A DNA stretch of 11,805 nt from Spirochaetaceae bacterium. Its GTDB lineage: Bacteria > Spirochaetota > Spirochaetia > DSM-27196 > SLST01. The notes under the pieces are model-generated. The model was not told where the DNA came from and made no database searches. It saw nothing but the letters and a program-made list of their open reading frames with translations. How positions within the stretch are numbered: position 1 is the first letter of the stretch; each line of letters starts with the position of its first letter. The position numbers were made by a program, and so were the translations under genes. Where the stretch lies: positions 1 to 11,805 of the forward strand of contig SKVA01000422.1 of assembly GCA_007129695.1 (NCBI GenBank), in the 5' to 3' direction. This document shows positions 4,973-11,805 of this stretch, piece by piece.

Positions 4973-7900
4973 CACGAGCCCTCCCTGAGGTCTACGTACT
5001 CTGCATCGGGCTCGCGGGCGACCCGATCACCGCCCGGCTGAGGCGGCTGCTGGGAAGAGGCGTGGTCGCTGACAACGGTGTCGTCGCCGGCCTCGTCCGC
5101 CTCGCGCGCGAGCGCAAGGTGACGGCGGAACCGCTGTTCGGCGCGCGGGTTGTCAAAGAGCAATCCGTACAGGCACGGAACGACCGCAAGCGCGGTCACG
5201 GTCGAAAAGACCAGACCGAAGATGATCGTGCTCGCCATCGGCCCCCAGATCACCGACGTTCCGCCAAGGCCAATCGCGGTTGGCAGGAGCCCCGCGATCG
5301 TCGTGAGGCTCGTCAGGATGATCGGGCGCAGACGCGTCGACGCACCCTCTACAACCGCTGCAGCGACCGGAACGCCCGCGGCGCGCCGCTCGTTGACGAA
5401 GCTGACCAGAACGATGGTGTCGTTAACCGCGATCCCCGCGAGCGCAACCGACGCGTAGATGACGGTCGTCGACAGCGGGGTGCCTGAGAGGACCAGAAAC
5501 AGGACGACGCCGACGAACGCGAACGGGACCGACAGGAGTATCAGCAGCGGCTGCGTGTAGCTGCGGAACTGCCACCCAAGGATCAGGTATATGAGGAGGA
5601 CTCCGATCAGGAAGATGCGCAGGATCTCGATGAGCAGGTTCGTGAAGTCGGCGAAGGTCCCGCCGACGTTGAGCGAAAGCCCCGGATAGATCGGGAGCAC
5701 GTCGCGCTCGAAGAGCGCGACGATGTCATCGTTTATCTGCGACAGGTTCGCCTGACTGAACGCATCGGCGGTGATCGTAACCTCCCGCTTGCCGTCGCGA
5801 CGGCTGATCGCGGCGAGCGCGCTCGAGTCGCTGATGCTCGCCACCGATGAAAACGCGATCAACCGTCCGTCGCGCGTCGGAATACGCAGCTGCGCGATGT
5901 CGCCGACCGAAGCCGACTCGGTACCGGCGTACCGGACTATGACGTCGAACTCCTCGTTGTTCACAAACACCGACGATGCGCGCAGGCCGTCGAAGGTGGT
6001 CCGTATGAAGCTCCCGACCTCCTGATCGGTGAGGCCGAGCCGCGCGGCGCGCTCCCGGTCGACGACGACCTGGAGCTCGGGCGTGCCGTCGTCCAGGTTG
6101 TCCGCGATGTTGAACAGCTCCGGGAACGTCGCGAGCCGATCGGTGATCATCGCTGACGCGCGTCCGAGTTCGACGAAACTGTCGCCGAACACACGAAAGC
6201 TCACCGGTGCGCTCGTCGGAGGACCGTTCGTCGCGCGCCTGAACTGAACCGAGTCGGCTCCCGGAATATCGAAGGTCATCTCCTGCGCGTCGGCGATGAT
6301 CTCGGTGATCGAACGCGTACGCCCCTCGTCCTGCTCGGTCAGGTCGACGATGATCTGAGCGACGTTGTTGCGTCGGACGATTCCCGTCTGGCTCTGCGAA
6401 ACACCGACCGTCGAGTTCACCGAAACGATCTCGCCGTTGCCGACGAGCGGCAACAGTCGTTCCTCGTACCGTCGTACGATCTCATCGGTGCGCGCCTGCG
6501 GTGACCCTACGGGGAGCTCAAGCTCGATGTAGAACACCGAAAAGTCCTCCGCGCTGAACAGGTCCTGCTGGATCGACGGAACAAGCGCGAAGACCCCGAT
6601 CAGAACAGCGAGCATCACGCCGACGGTGAGCCCTCTGAACCGGTAGAGCCGCGCGATCAGCCGGCCGAACGCGTCGCGCATCGCGTCGAAGAATCTGCGA
6701 ACCGGCTCGCGGTTGCCGCCGGGCCAGTCGGCGTAGTGCGACGGGAGGAAGAACGCCGCCTCGAAGGTCGACGCGATCAGCGCGATCGTGACGGTCAACG
6801 GGACAACCCGCAGGAACAGTCCGATCACGCCAGGCAGCAGCGTGAGAGGAAGGAACGCGGCAACGGTCGTCGCGGTCGCGGCGACCACAGGAATGATCAC
6901 TTCGTTCGTGCCGACGACCGCTGCCCGATGCTTGCTCAGCCCCAGTTGCTGGCGGCGGTAACTGTTTTCGACGATCACGATCGAGTGGTCGACGACGAGT
7001 CCGAGCACCAGCACGAGTCCGAACAGCGTGTTGCTGTTCAGCGTTTCGCCGAGCGCCTCGAGCACGACGAACGTGATCGCGAAGCTCAGCGGTATTCCGA
7101 TTGCGGTCATGATTGCGTTTCGAAACCCGATGAACACGAACAGGATCAGAACAAGAAGCCCGAACCCCAGGATCGCGTTACTGACCAGTATGTTGATGCT
7201 CTGACGGATCTGAACGGTCGAGTCGTTCGACAGGCTGAACGCGACGCGGGGGTCTGCGGTCTCGCGGATGAGGTCGAGTTCCTCCCGAACCGCGTCGATG
7301 ACGCCGACCGAGTTCCCACGAGGAACCTTGGTGACTCTCAGCACGAGCGCGGGCTCGCCGTTGAAGCGCGAAACGACCCCCGAACGCTCGAAGTCGAGCT
7401 GCGAGACGGCCACGTCGCGCACCGTCACGACTCCGTCGGCGGTGCTGCGCACGACTATGTCTGCGAACGCGTCGACCGCATCGATGCTTCCGACCGTCCG
7501 CAACAGGAACTCCCTGCCCCCGGTGGAGATCGTTCCTCCGGGAATGGTCACGTTTCGTCCCTGTATCGCGGCCACGACCTGTCCGATATCGAGCCCGAGC
7601 GACTCCATACGGTCCTGGTTGACCGCGATCGTGATCTCTCGATCTCTCCCGCCGATGAGATCAACCCCGGACACATCATCGCGTCGACGGATCCGCGTCG
7701 CGAGCGACCGCGCGGTCTGGTCGAGGGTCGCGAAGTCTACCGGACCGTGGAGCACGACCTCGATGACCGGGAGGAAGTCGTTCGACGAAAAGTCGGAGAT
7801 GCTCGCCTGGAGCGTCCCGCTCGGCAGCGACACACGCGTGAACCGGGTCTGAACATCCTGGAGCGCGCGTGCGAACGCGTCGTTCGACATGCCGTCGTCA

Positions 7901-8184
7901 AACTCGAGCGTCACGATCGACAGCCCCTCGCTGGTGGTCGACCGGATCGCCTGGAGACCATCGATCCCCTGCATCTCGTTCTCTACCGGTACCGTGACGC
8001 TCTGCTCGACGTCCTCGGCGGACACGCCGGGGTACGGTACGACGACGTTGATGAAGAAGAGCGGCACCTCGGAGAACTGCTCGCGCGGGAGGCGAACCAG
8101 ACTGAACGCACCGAGCGCGAGCACCGCGATCATCACGATGTTCACCAGGACCGGATTCTTGACCGAAAACCGGGCCAGACTCAT
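4972..8184 (-). CDS. RND-family efflux transporter, inner-membrane pump subunit
   Basis: This 1070-residue protein has the full RND layout. TM1 is near residues 11-30, a first periplasmic porter/docking region spans about 35-328, and TM2-6 lie at about 331-480. TM7 is near 517-535, a second periplasmic region spans about 540-850, and TM8-12 lie at about 852-1010, followed by a 60-residue hydrophilic, acidic tail. It uses proton motive force to export substrates through the neighbouring fusion protein and channel. In TM4 the relay motif is GLVVDHSIVIVEN, with D399 conserved but H400 in place of the second Asp of AcrB (D408). In TM10 it is AVNDTIVLVSF, with N921-D922 where AcrB has K940-N941. 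T958 in TM11 is kept. It is therefore an AcrB-like (drug/lipophile) homologue of a divergent subgroup rather than AcrB itself. The ATG overlaps the previous stop by four bases, with GGAG seven bases upstream. Confidence 0.93.
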   Translation of the reverse strand: MSLARFSVKNPVLVNIVMIAVLALGAFSLVRLPREQFSEVPLFFINVVVPYPGVSAEDVEQSVTVPVENEMQGIDGLQAIRSTTSEGLSIVTLEFDDGMSNDAFARALQDVQTRFTRVSLPSGTLQASISDFSSNDFLPVIEVVLHGPVDFATLDQTARSLATRIRRRDDVSGVDLIGGRDREITIAVNQDRMESLGLDIGQVVAAIQGRNVTIPGGTISTGGREFLLRTVGSIDAVDAFADIVVRSTADGVVTVRDVAVSQLDFERSGVVSRFNGEPALVLRVTKVPRGNSVGVIDAVREELDLIRETADPRVAFSLSNDSTVQIRQSINILVSNAILGFGLLVLILFVFIGFRNAIMTAIGIPLSFAITFVVLEALGETLNSNTLFGLVLVLGLVVDHSIVIVENSYRRQQLGLSKHRAAVVGTNEVIIPVVAATATTVAAFLPLTLLPGVIGLFLRVVPLTVTIALIASTFEAAFFLPSHYADWPGGNREPVRRFFDAMRDAFGRLIARLYRFRGLTVGVMLAVLIGVFALVPSIQQDLFSAEDFSVFYIELELPVGSPQARTDEIVRRYEERLLPLVGNGEIVSVNSTVGVSQSQTGIVRRNNVAQIIVDLTEQDEGRTRSITEIIADAQEMTFDIPGADSVQFRRATNGPPTSAPVSFRVFGDSFVELGRASAMITDRLATFPELFNIADNLDDGTPELQVVVDRERAARLGLTDQEVGSFIRTTFDGLRASSVFVNNEEFDVIVRYAGTESASVGDIAQLRIPTRDGRLIAFSSVASISDSSALAAISRRDGKREVTITADAFSQANLSQINDDIVALFERDVLPIYPGLSLNVGGTFADFTNLLIEILRIFLIGVLLIYLILGWQFRSYTQPLLILLSVPFAFVGVVLFLVLSGTPLSTTVIYASVALAGIAVNDTIVLVSFVNERRAAGVPVAAAVVEGASTRLRPIILTSLTTIAGLLPTAIGLGGTSVIWGPMASTIIFGLVFSTVTALAVVPCLYGLLFDNPRAEQRFRRHLALAREADEAGDDTVVSDHASSQQPPQPGGDRVAREPDAEYVDLREGS

Positions 8185-9290
8185 CGCGAGGCTCCGTTCG
8201 CCGCTGCCGTCCGCGTGGTCGGCTCGACCCGATCCCCGTGCGTCAGCGTCCGTAGTCCCGATACGATGACCTGCTCGCCGGCTTCGACGCCGGAGAGAAT
8301 CGCGACACGCTCTCCCTCCCGCTCACCGACGGTCACGACGCGCCGCTCGGCAACGCCGTCGCCGGTCGCGACGAACAGCGAGCGCTCATCACCGCGGGAC
8401 AGAAGCGCGCCTGCCGGGACTACCAGACGGACCGGCGCGCCGACGGGCGGGATGCGCACGCGCGCCGACAGGCCGGCGCGGACAAGCGTTCCGGGAGGCT
8501 GCTCCCACCGCACCACCACCGGAAAGCTGCCGGTCTGCGGGTCGCTGCCCGCGGCGATTGCTGCGATTTCGGCGCGGATCTCACCGGTTCCGGCCGCTGG
8601 AACGCTCACGAAGGCGGCCCCGCCGACACGCAGGTATCGAATCTCCCGCTCGCCGACCGACAGGCGGATCTCCATCGTGCTGATGTCGATGATGCGCGCG
8701 ACTACGACTCCGGCGGTCACGAAGCTCCCGGGCTCGACCGACGGCGATCGCGCGGCGACCAGACCGTCGAACGGCGCGACGATGGTGCGATCGGCGAGGG
8801 CCTTTTCGGCTTGCGCGAGTCTGGCGCGCGCGCCGGCGAGCGCACCACGAGCCTGCGTCAGCTGCGCCTGCGACGCATTACCCGACCCGACGAGCCGCTC
8901 CGTTGTCGCGACGGAAAGCTCCGCAGACACCACGGCCTGCCGGGCCTCTTCGACGGTCAGCTCCTGGATGAGCGGATCGAACGTCACCAGCACTTGCCCC
9001 GCCGTGACCGGTTCGCCGAGATCGAACGACGCGGTCTGCACGACGCCCTGCGTCTCAGCGACGACGCTGACCTCACGCGTTGCCGACACCATCCCTGACG
9101 CGGCGATATCGGGAACCAACCGGGTGCGCTCGGCCGCGACGACCTCTACCGGGAGCGGGGGCAGCGCCGCGACTCGCTCCATTACCCACGGAGCCGACGC
9201 TTCGGTCGCCGCGTCGAGCGATCGATCGCATCCGGCCAGGACGATCACGACCAGCGTCATGGCTGCCACTACTGCTATGTGCTTCCTCAT
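8181..9290 (-). CDS. RND efflux membrane-fusion (periplasmic adaptor) lipoprotein
   Basis: The 369-residue product is an HlyD/AcrA-type adaptor joining the RND pump to the outer-membrane channel. A lipoprotein signal peptide ends in LAG-C21, so the mature protein is probably anchored by lipid in the inner membrane. Then come the first half of the lipoyl domain (about 71-105), a helical coiled-coil hairpin (about 112-167) and the second lipoyl half starting RTIVAPFDGLV (168-178). A beta-barrel domain (about 205-280) and a membrane-proximal domain (about 280-345) follow. It is the first gene of the operon and overlaps the pump gene by four bases (ATGA). The short coiled coil suits an adaptor that meets the tips of a TolC-like channel. 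No ribosome binding site precedes the ATG at 9290, and candidate promoters lie very close upstream. Confidence 0.92.
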   Translation of the reverse strand: MRKHIAVVAAMTLVVIVLAGCDRSLDAATEASAPWVMERVAALPPLPVEVVAAERTRLVPDIAASGMVSATREVSVVAETQGVVQTASFDLGEPVTAGQVLVTFDPLIQELTVEEARQAVVSAELSVATTERLVGSGNASQAQLTQARGALAGARARLAQAEKALADRTIVAPFDGLVAARSPSVEPGSFVTAGVVVARIIDISTMEIRLSVGEREIRYLRVGGAAFVSVPAAGTGEIRAEIAAIAAGSDPQTGSFPVVVRWEQPPGTLVRAGLSARVRIPPVGAPVRLVVPAGALLSRGDERSLFVATGDGVAERRVVTVGEREGERVAILSGVEAGEQVIVSGLRTLTHGDRVEPTTRTAAANGASR

Positions 9291-9300
9291 GCGGCGGAAG

Positions 9301-9343
9301 ATAATACGGATTATATGGAGAGAAAAGATAAATCTACCTAGAT
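9301..9343 (-). promoter_or_regulatory. Promoter and candidate operator region of the efflux operon
   Basis: On the minus strand a perfect TATAAT (9315-9310) would start transcription near 9303, about a dozen bases before the ATG at 9290. A second box, TATTAT (9306-9301), is even closer. The palindrome ATCTA-CC-TAGAT (9332-9343) lies where the -35 box would be, so a bound repressor would block RNA polymerase. No good TTGACA is seen. The surroundings (about 9299-9352) are strikingly AT-rich against a GC-rich background. The operon's own TetR protein is the natural candidate to bind here; that is inference. Confidence 0.5.
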
Positions 9344-9404
9344 ATTGTTAGTTCAGGGGCGCCGCATCTCGGGGGTGTCGGTGGGCCTGCAGTTGCTGCG
9401 TCAC

Positions 9405-9420
9405 ACCGGGAAATCTCGGT
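9405..9420. promoter_or_regulatory. Imperfect palindrome just upstream of the ravA -10 box
   Basis: ACCGGGAAATCTCGGT matches its own reverse complement at 12 of 16 positions, with mismatches at the two central bases and at one outer pair (positions 5 and 12). It abuts the TATATT -10 candidate of ravA (sharing base 9420), where a bound regulator would affect ravA initiation. Which protein binds, if any, is unknown; chance occurrence is possible. Confidence 0.3.
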
Positions 9421-9425
9421 ATATT
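9420..9425 (+). promoter_or_regulatory. Candidate -10 box of ravA, probably giving a leaderless mRNA
   Basis: TATATT ends six bases before the ATG at 9432, the same spacing as TACAAT before dgoD. Transcription would then begin at or next to the start codon. No Shine-Dalgarno sequence lies ahead of the ATG. No convincing -35 box is spaced 16-18 bases upstream (TTGCTG at 9393 is 21 bases away). Confidence 0.45.
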
Positions 9426-9431
9426 CCAGCT

Positions 9432-10964
9432 ATGTACGACCGGATGCAACGGCTTATCACCGCGCTCATGCACCAGCTCTACGAGCGCGACGACGCGGTG
9501 AGGCTCGGGCTGCTCGCGTCGCTCGCCGGTGAAAGCATGTTCATGCTCGGGCCGCCGGGAACCGGGAAGAGCCTGATCGCGCGACGCCTCCAGCGCGCGT
9601 TCGCCGACGCGCGCGCGTTTTCGTACCTGATGGGACGCTTCAGCACACCCGACGAGGTGTTCGGACCGCTGTCAATCCGAGCGCTTCGCGACAATGACCG
9701 GTACGAGCGCACCACCGAACACTACCTGCCCGATGCGGATGTCGTCTTCCTGGATGAGATATGGAAGGCGAGTCCACCGATCCAGAACGCGCTGCTCACT
9801 GCGCTCAACGAGCGGGTCTACCGCAACGGAGCGACCGAAGTCGCGCTGCCGCTCAAGGCGTTCATCGGCGCGTCCAACGAGCTTCCCGAGGAGAGCGATG
9901 AGTCGGCGGCGTTCTGGGACCGTTTCCTGGTACGGATCGTGGTCGAGCCGATCCGTGGCGAACACCGGTTCGCGACGCTGGTGCGCGAGACCGACGATCC
10001 GTACTCGGTCGACATCCCGGTAGAGCTGCAGATCCGCCCCGTCGAGTACGCCGATCTCCAGCGCCGTGCGCAGGCGATTGAGCTGTCCGATCGTGTGATC
10101 GGCCTCCTGTCGGCGATCCGGAGCCGACTCGCGTCCGATCGCGACGGCCGGCAGGTGTACGTCTCCGACCGGCGCTGGAAGAAGATCGTGCGTCTGCTTC
10201 GGATGAGCGCGCTGCTCCACGACCGCGACACCGTTGAGCCGGTCGACTGCGCCTTACTCCGGTCGTGCCTGTGGAGCACGCTCGATGATCTCGAGTACGT
10301 GACAACGGTGGTCTCTGAGGAACTCGCGGCGCGTTCGGGCAGCCGCGATCTCTCGGCTGCCGCCGCGGCGGCGACCGAAGACCTCCGGGATCAGATCTCC
10401 GGGCTCACGCAGCGCCGCGTCGTGCGCCAGATCGACACCCCGCGACGCTACCGACAGGAGTACTACCGGCTCATACCCGCGGAAGATGCCGAAGAGGGCG
10501 CGGACGATTCAACGATCCTCGCGTGGCACGGCGATATCGACGACCTGTCAATCGGATCGCAGACAGACGTAGACATCTTCTTCTACGACGCGTCGGAACA
10601 GCTGACCGGTTCGCAGGAGGTCGCGATTCTCCGACGGTCGGAGGTGGACCTCGATATAGACGGGGACCGGTACGCGATCGAGGTCGAGCGCGCGGAGGCA
10701 GAGGTGACCGAGTCGCGCTCACCGAGCACCGAGGAACGTCGAGAGGTCGTGAGTCGGATCGAGCAGCTGCTCGAGCGCGTCGACCACCAGATCGACGAGC
10801 TGATCGAAACGCAATCGGCGCTCGAAGACGGCGCGCGCGCGCATCTCTTCGTTGCGCAGGAGGATATCGATCTGGTCGTCGGCTCGGTCCGCGACACGGC
10901 GACCCGGCTGTCGGAGATCAGGATGCTCGTCACCGACCTGGCCACCCAGACGACAGGGGCATAG
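9432..10964 (+). CDS. ravA: RavA-type MoxR-family AAA+ ATPase
   Basis: The 510-residue protein aligns along its length with E. coli RavA (498 residues), a hexameric AAA+ ATPase that works with ViaA. In E. coli the pair is linked to respiratory complexes, aminoglycoside sensitivity and the LdcI lysine decarboxylase. Walker A is GPPGTGKS (40-47), Walker B is VVFLDE (104-109) followed by IWKA, sensor 1 is the Asn of GASNE (149), and YVSDRRWKK (243-251) matches the RavA sensor-2 region. FSTPDEVFGPLSI (70-82) is also near-identical to RavA. The C-terminal third (about 300-510) diverges and is acidic, but its end (HLFVAQEDIDLVVGS) still resembles RavA. ATG 9432 is chosen because MYDRMQRLITAL aligns with the family N-terminus; a TTG-initiated extension to 9345 does not fit and crosses the promoter. 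viaA follows with no gap. Confidence 0.93.
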   Translation: MYDRMQRLITALMHQLYERDDAVRLGLLASLAGESMFMLGPPGTGKSLIARRLQRAFADARAFSYLMGRFSTPDEVFGPLSIRALRDNDRYERTTEHYLPDADVVFLDEIWKASPPIQNALLTALNERVYRNGATEVALPLKAFIGASNELPEESDESAAFWDRFLVRIVVEPIRGEHRFATLVRETDDPYSVDIPVELQIRPVEYADLQRRAQAIELSDRVIGLLSAIRSRLASDRDGRQVYVSDRRWKKIVRLLRMSALLHDRDTVEPVDCALLRSCLWSTLDDLEYVTTVVSEELAARSGSRDLSAAAAAATEDLRDQISGLTQRRVVRQIDTPRRYRQEYYRLIPAEDAEEGADDSTILAWHGDIDDLSIGSQTDVDIFFYDASEQLTGSQEVAILRRSEVDLDIDGDRYAIEVERAEAEVTESRSPSTEERREVVSRIEQLLERVDHQIDELIETQSALEDGARAHLFVAQEDIDLVVGSVRDTATRLSEIRMLVTDLATQTTGA

Positions 10965-11805
10965 GTGCACGTCTGCCGCTACTTTCACGACGATCCGCTC
11001 CCCGATGCGTTGCGTGAGGAGCTCGAGGACGAGCTGTACCGCAGACTGATCGGACACAATCGAAACGACGCGGCGGCCGACCAGGATGCCGAAGTCGCGT
11101 CACCGGTCCGGCTGACGCTCAGGCGGTTGCTCGCCACGGCCGATTTCGAGCGGTACACCGCCGGTAACGCGCGCATGAGCGAACGGATCGCGCACGAGGC
11201 GGTGCACTGGACGGGGCACCGATGGGCGGCGATGGAGGCTCACCAGGATCTGGACGCGGAGGAAGCCGAACTCGACCGGATCGCCAATGAGGCTCCGGCC
11301 GAACCTTCGGTCGCGAACGGCGCGGTCAGGCGCGTCGCCAAGCGTGCCGCAGCAGCGCGTCCGGAGCTCGCCGGTGCGGCACGCGCAGCGATGACGGACA
11401 TCCCCGGTGATCCGCGCCGAGCCCGGCTCGAGTGCAACGCGCGCATCGGATACCTGGTCCGTGCGTGGCGACAGAGAGTAGCCGCCGACCGCTCGTGGCG
11501 CGACGCGCGCGCGCTCGGCCGCGCGGTCGGGAGCTTCATCCGCGAGATCCAGGACGCGCTCCCGGGGCTTGCCCGGGCGCAGGAGCTCGTGCGGGACGCG
11601 CTCGGCAACGACGACGCGCTGTGGGATCTGTCGATCCACGAATGGGAGACGCTCGACACGCGCGGGCTCGACGCGGCGGCAACGACGCTTGGTCAGAACC
11701 CTGAGATCGAACGGCTTGCGCAGATCCTGGGGCGCAGCCGCGCGGTGACCAATGAACGACGCGTACAGCGAGTCGAACGCACGGTGCGCGCGCACAGCGT
11801 CGGCA
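10965..11805 (+). CDS. viaA: ViaA, von Willebrand A-domain partner of RavA (N-terminal part, cut by window end)
   Basis: An open frame starts with GTG at 10965, immediately after the TAG of ravA, with AGGGG five bases upstream. It continues without a stop to the right edge, about 280 codons. The visible part is helical and rich in Ala, Arg and Glu. Two stretches match E. coli ViaA closely: LWDLS (219-223), equivalent to LWDMS, and NPEIERLAQILGRSR (245-259), equivalent to QPELKRLAEQLGRSR. The metal-binding VWA domain, with its DxSGS motif, should lie beyond the window. ViaA binds and stimulates RavA and is reported to contact membranes and respiratory enzymes. The zero-base junction indicates one transcript and coupled translation, giving matched amounts of both partners. 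Minus-strand open frames over this region are shadows. Confidence 0.88.
   Translation, partial: MHVCRYFHDDPLPDALREELEDELYRRLIGHNRNDAAADQDAEVASPVRLTLRRLLATADFERYTAGNARMSERIAHEAVHWTGHRWAAMEAHQDLDAEEAELDRIANEAPAEPSVANGAVRRVAKRAAAARPELAGAARAAMTDIPGDPRRARLECNARIGYLVRAWRQRVAADRSWRDARALGRAVGSFIREIQDALPGLARAQELVRDALGNDDALWDLSIHEWETLDTRGLDAAATTLGQNPEIERLAQILGRSRAVTNERRVQRVERTVRAHSVG

Noticed and set aside
6736..9351. An 871-codon plus-strand open frame opposite the RND pump and adaptor genes
   Set aside because: It is antisense to two clearly homologous genes. Its predicted product is low-complexity Arg/Asp/Thr/Ser-rich sequence with no recognisable domain. Such long shadow frames are expected in GC-rich coding DNA.
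9345..9431. N-terminal extension of RavA from a TTG at 9345
   Set aside because: The extra 29 residues have no counterpart in RavA, would run through the promoter region, and the ATG at 9432 aligns with the family start.

Overview
The window is dense, GC-rich bacterial coding DNA with marked G/C preference at third codon positions. An outer-membrane efflux channel, a lipoprotein-type membrane-fusion protein with a clear lipobox, and an RND pump show that the host is a Gram-negative (diderm) bacterium. I cannot place the phylum from the sequence alone. Almost no space is wasted: genes abut or overlap, and the only stretches longer than 100 bases without a CDS are the tRNA/repeat region (about 77-436) and one divergent promoter region (9291-9431).

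Layout. At the left edge is a possible 5' end of a minus-strand gene (1-76). A tRNA-Cys(GCA) gene follows (141-214), with a plausible sigma70-type promoter. Immediately after it lie three tandem units of 64, 64 and 65 bases. Each begins with a copy of the 3' end of the tRNA and carries two hairpins; a fourth, partial copy of the tRNA end closes the array. Then come two plus-strand genes: a D-galactonate dehydratase-like enolase-superfamily enzyme (437-1594) and the RNA 2',3'-cyclic phosphodiesterase ThpR (1607-2167).

From 9290 leftward to 2134 runs a five-gene minus-strand operon: membrane-fusion lipoprotein, RND inner-membrane pump, TolC-like outer-membrane channel, TetR-family regulator and a Nudix hydrolase. 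Junctions are 4-base, 1-base and 14-base overlaps plus one 9-base gap, so all five are probably co-transcribed. The first three would form one tripartite drug/metabolite exporter. The TetR protein is the obvious candidate repressor, and an AT-rich segment with a short palindrome in front of the operon is the obvious candidate operator. The end of the operon overlaps the end of thpR by 34 bases, tail to tail.

Divergently from the efflux operon, the plus strand carries ravA (9432-10964), a MoxR-family AAA+ ATPase, followed with no gap by viaA (10965 to the right edge, incomplete), its von Willebrand factor A-type partner.

Most unusual: the tRNA-tail repeat array. Its hairpin stem differs between copies by paired compensatory changes, and its units look like altered 3' halves of tRNA-Cys. 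Also notable are TATAAT-like boxes ending exactly six bases before the ATG of both dgoD and ravA, which suggests leaderless transcripts, and a non-canonical set of proton-relay residues in the RND pump.
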